From NCBI GenBank assembly GCA_020426505.1, contig JAGQPX010000184.1, positions 1 through 34,687 on the forward strand: a stretch of 34,687 nt of DNA, given 5' to 3'. Positions 15,599-24,500 of this stretch are shown here, one piece after another. The notes below the pieces were generated by a model. The model was not told the origin of the DNA. It did not search any database and worked only from the letters and a program-made list of their open reading frames with translations. Source of the DNA: Planctomycetaceae bacterium (GTDB lineage Bacteria > Planctomycetota > Planctomycetia > Planctomycetales > Planctomycetaceae). Position 1 is the stretch's first letter; the number at the start of each line of letters is the position of its first letter. The position numbers and the translations under genes were made by a program.

Positions 15599-17232
15599 TT
15601 TCCTGGCACGATCGTGAGCCAGATGGAGTCGATGTGCAAGCCTTCGACCGGGGCGGGACTCTGCGCGACGACCGTTTCGCCCGAATCGATCGTGCCGAGC
15701 ACTCGCAGTGGACCGCTGAATCGCACATCGCCGGCTGCTTCGAGCGTAAGGTTCACCGACTTGGAACTGTCGCCGCTCGGGTGGGAGACCATCTCGCTGA
15801 CGCTGACGCCGTCCGGGAGGCCGTGCAGACGCAGGGTAATCTCCTTGTTGAAGCCGCCGCTGCGAGTGATCGTAACGGGGATGGTGAACGGGTCCTTCTC
15901 CGGTTTGCCTGCTTCAAGCACGAGCGAGTCCGCCGCAAGGGTGAGTTCGTAACGAGGTACGTCTTCCTGCAGAGTGAGCAGGTAGACCGACCATTCGTCG
16001 CCGTGGCCGAAGCGGTCGGTCAATTCGATGCGGTAGGTCCCATCAGCAGGCAGCGTGACCGTGAGATGCGAGTCGTTATCGTCCCGCGACTCGTCGTCCG
16101 CCTCTTTGAGCAGCTTGTCCTCCGGACCGAAAACCTTCAGCAACGGATCAAGCGGCGAATCGAACGAATGTGCATCCGCCGTGATGGCGAGCGACTGCCC
16201 CTTGGTGCCGGTGAATGTGAAAACGTCGGTCTCCTCAGGCTGTGAAATCGAACTCGTGACGCTGACAGGCATGGTCAGCGTGGCAGGAGACGTGTCTGTC
16301 GGAAGTTCGCTCTCCAACAAGGTCGGATGAGACACACGCGGCAGGCGATCCAGGATCAGACTCGTCGGCACAGAGAAAACCGGCGAGGATCGAGGCACAT
16401 TGGTGTCGACCGAAAGACGTAACGGATCGTCCGGCAAGTTCCATCCCCGCGCGACGGGCATCGTTAGCCGCGAGGCATCGCCGAGCGCCAGGGGGGCGAC
16501 GTGATTGACAAAGGGGCCGGTCGTGAGTGTCAGCCGGTACACGTACGTCTCGGCTCCGGAGAACGAGATGGAACTGTTCGGATCAGCGGGGAAGGCGAAC
16601 ATTCGCACGAAGTACGTACCGGCCTGCGGGGCGGTGAACACGATGCGGGGGTCGTTGCCGTGATGGTCGTCGTTCTGCTCGATCACGAATCCGCGTGGCG
16701 AAAGCAACTGCATCACCGGGTCCATCGGCGAGGCGAGCGTACGATGAGCATCGACCGAGGCAACAAGCGTCTGTCCCGCTTCGAGGTTGACCGCATACGT
16801 GTCGACATCTCCCGACTTGATGAGTTGCCCGTTCACCACGATGGGTAGCGAAGGCACATCGTGAGGCGCGGTCCAATCGTCGTTCGGCTCGGCCTCCGTC
16901 GATTCCGGCAGTTGCCCAACGACGATCGACCGCAGCGAACTGGCTCCCTCCGCATTGAAGAACCGCACCCAACAGAGTCCGGGTGGCGCGTTTTTCGCCG
17001 TGGTCAACACCCACTCGGCCGGCTTGTTCGTTGGTGACAGAACGACATCATCACGGCTGCACCATGTCTCCAGCGGCTCAGTCCCCGGCTTGCCAATCAG
17101 GGAGACTGTGGCCCTCTCACCCTGTTGGACACCCGCCGGGTACAACCCTGTAATCGCAGGCGGCTCCGCAAACACGACACCGCATACTCCCCAGAGCACT
17201 GAAGCCAACAGATATGTCCGGAGTTGTGCCAT
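15595..17232 (-). CDS. Exported protein with two PPC (pre-peptidase C-terminal) domains
   Basis: 545 residues from the ATG at 17232, which opens a good signal peptide (MAQLRTYLLASVLWGVCGVVFA, then EPP). A longer frame to 17298 would run into an inverted repeat and place the signal peptide internally. An IPT/TIG-like start (ITGLYPAGVQQGE) is followed by two PPC-type beta-sandwich domains at about 120-225 and 325-440, recognisable from EAEPNDDW, SGDVDTYAVNLEAGQ, LSPRGFVIEQNDD and DVFTFTGTKGQ. A beta-rich C-terminus ends in DSIWLTIVPGK. No peptidase domain is attached. In planctomycetes such proteins accompany DUF1501/DUF1549 genes, as here; the role in that complex is unknown. The TAG stop is shared with a REP unit. 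Confidence 0.85.
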   Translation of the reverse strand: MAQLRTYLLASVLWGVCGVVFAEPPAITGLYPAGVQQGERATVSLIGKPGTEPLETWCSRDDVVLSPTNKPAEWVLTTAKNAPPGLCWVRFFNAEGASSLRSIVVGQLPESTEAEPNDDWTAPHDVPSLPIVVNGQLIKSGDVDTYAVNLEAGQTLVASVDAHRTLASPMDPVMQLLSPRGFVIEQNDDHHGNDPRIVFTAPQAGTYFVRMFAFPADPNSSISFSGAETYVYRLTLTTGPFVNHVAPLALGDASRLTMPVARGWNLPDDPLRLSVDTNVPRSSPVFSVPTSLILDRLPRVSHPTLLESELPTDTSPATLTMPVSVTSSISQPEETDVFTFTGTKGQSLAITADAHSFDSPLDPLLKVFGPEDKLLKEADDESRDDNDSHLTVTLPADGTYRIELTDRFGHGDEWSVYLLTLQEDVPRYELTLAADSLVLEAGKPEKDPFTIPVTITRSGGFNKEITLRLHGLPDGVSVSEMVSHPSGDSSKSVNLTLEAAGDVRFSGPLRVLGTIDSGETVVAQSPAPVEGLHIDSIWLTIVPGK

Positions 17233-17293
17233 CTCAATCTCAAAGGTCGGTAAGGATTGGTAAAGGTGGCCAGTCCTTCGCCGAAAAGAAAGA

Positions 17294-17361
17294 AACACTC
17301 ATCTCCGCTAATCTTCACTAATTGATTCAACCATTAGTGTGAATTAGCGAAGATGAGTGTT
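17294..17361. repeat. 68-bp inverted repeat between DUF1501 and PPC genes
   Basis: Left arm 17294-17322 and right arm 17333-17361 match in inverse orientation at roughly 25 of 29 positions around a 10-base centre. The outer 11 bases AACACTCATCT are identical. The arms contain two ATTAG/CTAAT units each. There is no GTAG head, so this is a different repeat family from the REPINs on either side. It could fold into a long hairpin in the mRNA and act as a processing or attenuation site. Confidence 0.7.
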
Positions 17362-17404
17362 CCAAAGAATCTCCCAAGGATTTGTGGAAGTCGTTGCGAT
17401 GTCA

Positions 17405-18733
17405 TCACCCCATCAGTTCGGTGATCGGTGTCGGGTCGCTGACGAGGTGGGTGGGTCGTCCTTGAGGCGTGTAGAGAATCTGGCCGGGGTCGATACCGAG
17501 TTTGGTGTAGACGGTCGAAGCGAAGTTCTCTGGAGAAAGAACCCGGTCGACAGCAGAGTAACCTTGAGGATCGGTCGCGCCGATGATTTGACCGCCGGGT
17601 GTGCCGCCGCCGGCCATCAACACCGACATCGCGTTTGACCAATGGTCGCGGCCGGCGTCCTTGTTGATCTTCGGGGTGCGGCCAAATTCGCCCAGCACAA
17701 CCACGAGTGTCGAATCGAGACGCCCACGGTCCTCAAGGTCCTTGATGAGAGTCGCGATTGTCTGGTCGAAGGTGGGAAGCCGCTTCTTGAGATTACTGAA
17801 CAGGCCGACATGGTTATCCCATCCGCCTTCGTAAAGCGTGATGAAGGGGACATCCGCTTCGACGAGACGTCGGGCGAGGAGAGCCCGCTGTCCGAACGAG
17901 TTGCGACCGTATGCGTCGCGCAGTTCGTCCGACTCGCTATGAATGTCGAACGCGGCTTGGGCCTCCGGAGACGAGACAAGGTCATACCCCTGCTTGTAAT
18001 AGCCGTCGAGAGCGAGGACAGGATCTGCGGCCACCGGCTCTTCGATGCGCGGCAGTCGGTCGACCAGTTGGCGCAATCCGCGACGGTTGTCGAAGCGGGG
18101 CGTCTCCAGGTCGCCAGGGAGTGAGACGTCACGGACGCGGAAGCTGTCTTTGTTCGGATCGTCCGGCACGACGAAGGGCGCGTACTTCGCACCGAGGAAG
18201 TTGGGGCCGCCCGAGCGAGACATGCTGGGCATCGAGAAGTAGTCGGGCAGACCGCTGTTGCGTCCGTTGAGGTATGCTGTCGTCGAACCGAGACTGGGGT
18301 GGAAACTCACGAACGCGCCGCAGCCGACCGGGATACGCGGCGGGGCACCGGTCATCATGTAGTGATTTCCCGCACCGTGATTCCCCTGGTTGTGGCGGAT
18401 TGAGCGGATGATCGAGACCTTGTCCGCCATCGCTGCGAGCTTCGTCATGTGCTCAGAGAAGTGGACGCCGGGCACGCTGGTCTCGATCGGATGGAACTCG
18501 CCTCGGATTTCGGAGGGAGCGAGCGGCTTGGGGTCGAACGTTTCATAGTGCGTCGGTCCCCCATCAAGCCAGACGAGAATGCAGTTCTTGGCCGTCGGCG
18601 TGATGGGAGCCGCGTTCGAGGCATGACCGGACAGACGAAGCAGGTCAATCATCCCGGCGCCGAACAAGCCTCCGAGGCCGAACTTGAGACAGTCACGTCG
18701 GCTGATGCCTTCGCAGTTGCGGTATCGGCTCAT
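17405..18733 (-). CDS. DUF1501 domain-containing protein (Tat-exported, sulfatase-like fold)
   Basis: 442 residues; the start has GGAG nine bases upstream. The N-terminus ISRRDCLKFGLGGLFGAGMI is a twin-arginine signal (Arg12-Arg13) with a Gly-rich hydrophobic region. The rest follows the DUF1501 pattern: CILVWLDGGPTHYETFDPKP, IRSIRHNQGNHGAGNHYMMTG, GGWDNHVGLFSNLKKRLPTFD, LVVVLGEFGRTPKINKDAGRDHW and a C-terminal VLSPENFASTVYTKLGID. The fold belongs to the alkaline phosphatase/sulfatase superfamily but no activity is established for the family. The universal planctomycete pairing with DUF1549/DUF1553 (immediately upstream) implies one periplasmic complex or pathway. Confidence 0.93.
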   Translation of the reverse strand: MSRYRNCEGISRRDCLKFGLGGLFGAGMIDLLRLSGHASNAAPITPTAKNCILVWLDGGPTHYETFDPKPLAPSEIRGEFHPIETSVPGVHFSEHMTKLAAMADKVSIIRSIRHNQGNHGAGNHYMMTGAPPRIPVGCGAFVSFHPSLGSTTAYLNGRNSGLPDYFSMPSMSRSGGPNFLGAKYAPFVVPDDPNKDSFRVRDVSLPGDLETPRFDNRRGLRQLVDRLPRIEEPVAADPVLALDGYYKQGYDLVSSPEAQAAFDIHSESDELRDAYGRNSFGQRALLARRLVEADVPFITLYEGGWDNHVGLFSNLKKRLPTFDQTIATLIKDLEDRGRLDSTLVVVLGEFGRTPKINKDAGRDHWSNAMSVLMAGGGTPGGQIIGATDPQGYSAVDRVLSPENFASTVYTKLGIDPGQILYTPQGRPTHLVSDPTPITELMG

Positions 18734-18781
18734 GGGTCGCTCCGGGCGGAACAGATGTAGGCGGGATGTTGCGGCGGGTAG

Positions 18782-18881
18782 GTAGCCGTCACGCTCCGCG
18801 TGACGAGCGGGGTTGGGGAGGACTTTCGAATAAACCTTGAGTCTTCCCTGTATGTGACATCACGCGAAGCGTGATGACTAC
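18782..18881. repeat. REPIN-like inverted pair of GTAG-headed REP hairpins (family 1)
   Basis: The left unit (plus, 18782-18805) is GTAGC + CGTCACGC, loop TCC, GCGTGACG. The right unit (minus, 18858-18881) is GTAGT + CATCACGC, loop TTC, GCGTGATG. The second stem pair is G-C in one unit and A-T in the other, a compensatory change with both stems perfect over 8 bp. The units face each other across 52 bases and together fill most of the gap between the DUF1549 stop and the DUF1501 start. Confidence 0.75.
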
Positions 18882-18886
18882 TTTGA

Positions 18887-21316
18887 TCAGTCTTCAAACA
18901 CGAACTCTGGTGTGTTGAGGAGAGCCCACAACAGGTCCTCGGTGACCGTGCGTCGGCCCGAACCCTCATTATCGTACAAATCGAGGGCGATTTGCAATTC
19001 CTCTTCGTCCGGCAGGCGGGAATAGACGGCCAGATAGACATTCGCGACGATCTGAGCCGGCTCTATCTCACTCTCGGCCAGCTTGGCCGCCCAACTGGCG
19101 TCGTCGACGAGTTTGGCGTGCAAATCGTTCGCATTCATGAGATGCAATGCCTGCACAACCGTTGTATCCGTTGTTCGCTCGCAGGGCGGATCCTGATTGG
19201 GATCAGGGCGCCCAAACGTATCGAGGAACTGCGACTCAACCCGGTGCGTCCAGATTTCCTTCGCAGAAGCACCGGGCGGCATGGCCTTGTAGGTCTGTGG
19301 CATGCCGACGATCTGCGTCCATGAATCAGCGAGCACCTCCGCACGCAGGCGGACTCGATAGTGCCGGGAGAAGTTCCTCGTGTCGACGGCATTGCGATCA
19401 GTGGGAAGTGAACTCAACCCGTAGATGTGTGATGTGGTGATCGTCCGGATGAGATGCTTGAGGTCGAAACCCGAGTCGCGGAAGTCGTTGCCCAAGGCCG
19501 TGAGCAGAGCCGTATTGCTGGGTGGATTGGTCGCCCGCAGGTCGTCGACCGGTTCGACGAGTCCGCGGCCCATGATGTCGGCCCACACGCGGTTCGCCAT
19601 CGTTTGGGCAAAGAAGGGGTTGTCGTCCGACGTCAGCCATGCAGCGAGTGCATCGCGCGGATCGCCGTCAGCGGGAACATCGACCGGATCGCCGAATAGA
19701 GGTCGCGGCTCCATGACCACATTCGTGAGCGGATGCGTCACATTGCCGCTCGTGCCTGCGAAGACCATTTCTTCCGATCCGGAGATCGGTGGAGACAGTC
19801 CGGTTCCCTTGTAACCCAGTTTGGCGAAGAAGGCCGCGAATGAGTAAAAGTCTTCCTGTCCCCAAACCTCGAAGGGGTGATGATGACACTTCGCACATTC
19901 GAGGCGGATGCCGAGGAACAACTGACTGACCATCGTCGTGATCTCATCCGGACTGCGGCGGTCGCGGTAAAGCGTGACGTGCCCGTCTTTCCAGGTGCTC
20001 CCTTCTGCAGTGATCAACTCACGCACGAACTCGTCGTACGGTTGATTGCGGCGAAAGGCACTGCGAATCCAGTTGTCGTAGTTAAGGACCGTCTTGATAC
20101 CCACACGGTACGGGTTTGGTCGCAACAGGTCGGCCCACTTGTTCGCCCAGTGCTCAGCGTACTCCGGTTGGGCGAGCAAGTGATCGACCAACTGGTCCCG
20201 CTTTTCCGGTGAGAGGTCGTCGAGGAACGTTCGGGCCTCTTCAACCGTTGGCACGCGCCCGATGATGTCGACGTAAGCCCGCCTGAGAAACTTGTGATCC
20301 GGTGCCGTGTCCGAGAGCGTCAACGACAGCCGTTCGAGGCCCTTGTAGACATGCTCATCAATGAAGTTGCGGCGTGGCAGGTCGTCGTAGTACTCGCTCG
20401 GCACATCCCCCGGCAGCGGTACCGATGGTGTGAAGACGGCAAAGTGACCCTGATACCGGGCCATGACGGCTGTCTCGCCTGTCACTTCGCTGGCGGTGAC
20501 AAGTCCCGTCTCATCGACTGCCGCAATCGCACTTTCGTTCGACTGATACGTCGCCATGTGTGTGACATCGCGCATCGAGTCGTCACTGTAATGAGCGGTG
20601 ACCTGCAACTGCTGGCTGGCGTGGTAGGGTAACACACGAGCCTCGGGTTTGATCGTGACGCCAGTCAACGTGGGTGTGTCCGGTTGACGACGTGGTGCTC
20701 CCGCTGCGATCCAGCGACGCAGCATTTCGTACGCCTCCCCGCCGACCTCTAACCTCACGCCTCCACCATGCGGTGCGATGCCCGTCGGCTTCGTCAGCAG
20801 CAGACTCTCTTCCGGAGCAGCAAAGAATACCCGGCGCCCGCGCGCCTCCTTTACGAGTGACTGATGATCGAAGTCGGAGTCGAAGCCGAACAACGACAGC
20901 TGGAATCCGTTCTGCCCTCGCGCCTTGCCATGACAGGGTCCCGAGTTGCATGCATGTCGCGTGAGGATCGGCTGGATGTCCCGCTCGAAATCGAGTGAGT
21001 TCGCCTCGCCGAGATCGCGCACTGTCACAGCGACCGACTGCTGTAGTCCTTCGACATCGACCCGAATGACCGCACTCCCCTGCCCCACGGCCCGAATGAC
21101 ACCTCGCTCATCGATCGTGGCAACGTTGGCATCGTCGCTCACGTACGACGCCTGTCGTGTCACATCACTGATGTCACCATCAATCGTGCGGGTGACCACC
21201 AACTGCTGACGGTTCGACATCCCCGTCAATGTCACCTCAAACGGCGACACGTCAACCGACGCAGCCTGTACGGCGACCGGTGAGACAAACAGGAATAACA
21301 GGAAAAGTGCTCGCAT
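18887..21316 (-). CDS. BIG2 / DUF1549 / DUF1553 cytochrome-like exported protein
   Basis: 809 residues with a clean signal peptide (MRALFLLFLFVSPVAVQA). Domains in order: BIG2-like (about 20-100), a PSCyt1-type haem segment with the atypical motif CNSGPCHG (Cys123, Cys128, His129, four residues between cysteines), a second BIG2-like domain (about 220-300), DUF1549/PSCyt2 (about 315-510, with CAKCHHHPFEVW, CxxCH at 474-478), and DUF1553/PSD1 (about 560-800, with MANRVWADIMGRGLVEPVDD and LNTPEFVF). This architecture is specific to the planctomycete-verrucomicrobia lineage and is thought to act with DUF1501 proteins in the periplasm; the biochemical role is unproven. It is the first gene of the five-gene minus-strand set. 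Confidence 0.93.
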   Translation of the reverse strand: MRALFLLFLFVSPVAVQAASVDVSPFEVTLTGMSNRQQLVVTRTIDGDISDVTRQASYVSDDANVATIDERGVIRAVGQGSAVIRVDVEGLQQSVAVTVRDLGEANSLDFERDIQPILTRHACNSGPCHGKARGQNGFQLSLFGFDSDFDHQSLVKEARGRRVFFAAPEESLLLTKPTGIAPHGGGVRLEVGGEAYEMLRRWIAAGAPRRQPDTPTLTGVTIKPEARVLPYHASQQLQVTAHYSDDSMRDVTHMATYQSNESAIAAVDETGLVTASEVTGETAVMARYQGHFAVFTPSVPLPGDVPSEYYDDLPRRNFIDEHVYKGLERLSLTLSDTAPDHKFLRRAYVDIIGRVPTVEEARTFLDDLSPEKRDQLVDHLLAQPEYAEHWANKWADLLRPNPYRVGIKTVLNYDNWIRSAFRRNQPYDEFVRELITAEGSTWKDGHVTLYRDRRSPDEITTMVSQLFLGIRLECAKCHHHPFEVWGQEDFYSFAAFFAKLGYKGTGLSPPISGSEEMVFAGTSGNVTHPLTNVVMEPRPLFGDPVDVPADGDPRDALAAWLTSDDNPFFAQTMANRVWADIMGRGLVEPVDDLRATNPPSNTALLTALGNDFRDSGFDLKHLIRTITTSHIYGLSSLPTDRNAVDTRNFSRHYRVRLRAEVLADSWTQIVGMPQTYKAMPPGASAKEIWTHRVESQFLDTFGRPDPNQDPPCERTTDTTVVQALHLMNANDLHAKLVDDASWAAKLAESEIEPAQIVANVYLAVYSRLPDEEELQIALDLYDNEGSGRRTVTEDLLWALLNTPEFVFED

Positions 21317-21322
21317 ACCAAA

Positions 21323-21331
21323 AGTATATCA
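21323..21331 (-). promoter_or_regulatory. Extended -10 promoter candidate, implying a leaderless transcript
   Basis: On the minus strand TGATATACT fits the extended -10 pattern TGnTATAAT at all but one position. Its last base is six bases before the ATG of the DUF1549 gene (21316), so transcription would begin at or next to the start codon. No Shine-Dalgarno sequence is present before that ATG. No good -35 is seen. Confidence 0.35.
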
Positions 21332-21524
21332 CATGGATCAACCACCGTGGAGGATTCCGTCGTGGTCGCGATGCGTCGAAGTAACGTCGTCCATGCGGAT
21401 ATTGACTTCGCTGGCGGTGAGTGCAACACTCGAAAACTCACGTTGTTCGCAGGCGTTCTGTCCCATGCCGTGACAGGCATTCTGGGTGAGGAAACGGAAG
21501 ACTGGGTCAATCGGGAATGGGCCG

Positions 21525-24500
21525 ATGTTTCGCCGATTGAAAGTCACCGACTTCAAATTCCGGATCTTCACAAGTCGTGCTTGCAGGATCAGTCGTCGAT
21601 CGTCTTCCTCCCATGTGACGGCGATCGTTCAGCCGTTGGAACGGCGGACGATGCTCGCAGCTCCAACGGCCGAATCGGCCATCATCGACGAGTCGTCCTC
21701 CGCCGTCATCCCATTCGCGCAAGCTCCACTGACTCGGATAGCCCCCGACACGGCTGGTTCAATGTCCGCGCGTATCGTCGGACCGATCATACCTGCCGCA
21801 GTCACATCAGGTATCGTCCAGTCGACCGTCCCTGACGTTGATCTGGCTGATGACTTCGAGCGTGCCGACAGTACGAATCTCAGTGATGGAGCACCGTTCA
21901 CATGGAGCGAACTCGATGGTGACTCACAGATCTCCGATGGAGAACTGATCGCCGTCGGAAGTAATGCCGTGCGCTCCGTACGCGCGGAGGTCGACCTGGG
22001 AAGCAACGACTACTTTGCGGAGATCATCGCCCAACACAACAACGGTTTCTCATCGCGACACGTCGAAGTACGAGCTCGTTACAGTGAATCGACCGAGACC
22101 GGATACGGATTCCGGGTGGATGGCGCAGGAGGAGTGAGACTGGTTCGTCATGCTTCGTCGACATCAACGCTTGCATTCGGTGCGGTCGTCGTCGAGGTGG
22201 GTGTGCCGTTCACAGCGAGGATTGAAATGAGCGGCAATCGCCTGCTCGGTTACTTCAACGGCGAACTGGTGCTCACCGCATCGGATGATATGTTTCTGAC
22301 GGAGCGGCGGACGGGGATCTCCTGGAGTGGGAACGCTGCGCCCACGCCCTCGATTCTCTCCTTCTCTGCATCCACTCCAGGCGTTCAATCCGTGCCGACC
22401 GCGGAACGGGTCATCCTGCCGCATCTCGCAGACCAGCAGGCGGTCACCGCCCAGGACACTGCACGGCAATCCTACAGTGCGAGGATTCGTGTTACCGCGG
22501 GAAGACGTTACTCGATCGGCGTCGTGACACCCAAATCGGCAGCAGGTCAGGAAGTGCGATTCCTCATTAACGGGAAGAGTCAACAGACGATCACGCTTAA
22601 GTTCTCTGATGATGCCAGCTCCAGTCCCCTGTCAGAGGATGGAATCGCGTGGGAGTCGAACACGAGCGGGTGGGTCACCGTGACCGCTCAGGTTCAGTTC
22701 GGCGAGTTCACGATTGATGGTGTCGTCATTCGCGAGGCCGACCCCGTCAGCGGTGTTGTCGAGGACCAGGGGACTGCGACTCATTCGGCTCCGCACGCGA
22801 CCCTGTTCAACGGGAGCACGTACCAGATCCACGCGGAGATGTACACGGGCAACCTGTTTCTCTCCAAAGACAACCGCCCGCTCGGACAGGTATTCAGCGG
22901 TGATCTCTATCAACGGAATGACAAGTTTCATTACGGAGCTGCCATCGTTGCATTGGCTGACGGCAGCGGAATCGCCGTCGTTCAGGTTGGTCACGTTTCG
23001 AACGGCTTTCGCGTCCGCTATCTGCCGAACGGCGATGTTGAACAGATTTCCGGGACGTTCGATGCCTTGAACAACACTCTCTTCACCTATGCTCACGTGG
23101 TCGCGACGGACGCTGACAACATCGCCATCGCAACTCGACGAGGCACGGCCGCTGCCACCTCGGCGGCGCTCGTGAGAATCGACGGGATCTCCAGTTTAGA
23201 CGGGCAGGGATCCGGTGCCACGGCAACAATCGACATCATCGGAAACGGTCGTTTCTATCCGAGGTCCATCGTGAGGCAGGAGCTCAACGGACGCTGGGTG
23301 CTCGGCGTGCACTTCGCGTTCCGGAATTTCAGCAACTGGGAAGGGTCAGCCGCAGCGTTGTTCGTGCCCGATCAGGGCAGTCACGGCAAGTGGTATACTC
23401 TCAGGGGCGAAGCGGCATCGAACAACTCGTCGCTCGGGACCCCCACAATACCTCGTTTCGATGTCAACCAGACGATCGATGTGCTGACGTCGGAAGGAAA
23501 CGGCTGGCGAGTTCAACGAGAACTACTCGATGGCCAACGACATCCGACTGAAGGTGGCCTGTGGAAGATCGACAGCTTTGGCGAGAACGACACGCCGGCA
23601 ACAGCAAACCTGCTGTTCGCATACCTTGATCACGACGGCCCTCACGATCAATTCGCGACCACGACATGGCACTTCTTCGTTCAGCGATCTGACGGCACAG
23701 CGGAGGTTTTCGACGCACCTCCGGAACTTGTCGCGACCAATACTTATCGTCAGTCGACCGTCTGGCAATGGACCGGTCCCCCCGTAAACGGACAAGGATA
23801 CCTGGCGATCAACAACCGGGGGATGTACGTCGACGAGGACAATCACTACGGCGAAACGTCGTCGGCACGCAACGACTGGGGAGCACCGGTCAGTGAAGTC
23901 TTCGGCGTCGCGACAGATTTCACGACGGTTCAGTGGACGCACCAGCGAACTCTCGGATTGTCATTCGAATCCTCCAGTGGTTTCTTCTCTCCCATCGATG
24001 GCGATGTCACTCGGTGGATTCACCAAGTGAGATCAAATCAACTGCAGGAGTTTCACAGTCAAATTGTCCGCAAGGTTTCGTATTTTGATCTTTCCCAAGT
24101 GACCGGAGAGCTCCAACCGAACGACACGCCATTCACCGCGACACCCATCGCTGGTTTCGGAACTACCGCCGGAGAAGGTTCCTCGGCGACGATCGAGCTA
24201 GTGCAGGAGGGATTGCCCGACCCGTCGCTAATCGACAACAGCGGCTCTGACGTGGGCGATACGATCGATACCGCGATGGATCTCTCATCGCTCATCATCC
24301 CCGGTGAACTGCTAGGGCTGACCGGGCAAACGCTCGGCGACGGACCGCACGGTTTGAGCTCCGGCGATTTTGACTTCTACCGTGTTTCTCTGCTCACTGG
24401 TCAGCAGCTGTTGATCGAGGTCGACACGGATGATTTCCTCGGCGCCGGCACCACCAGCTCCGTCGACACGATCTTGGGAATCTATGATGCCACTGGACAA

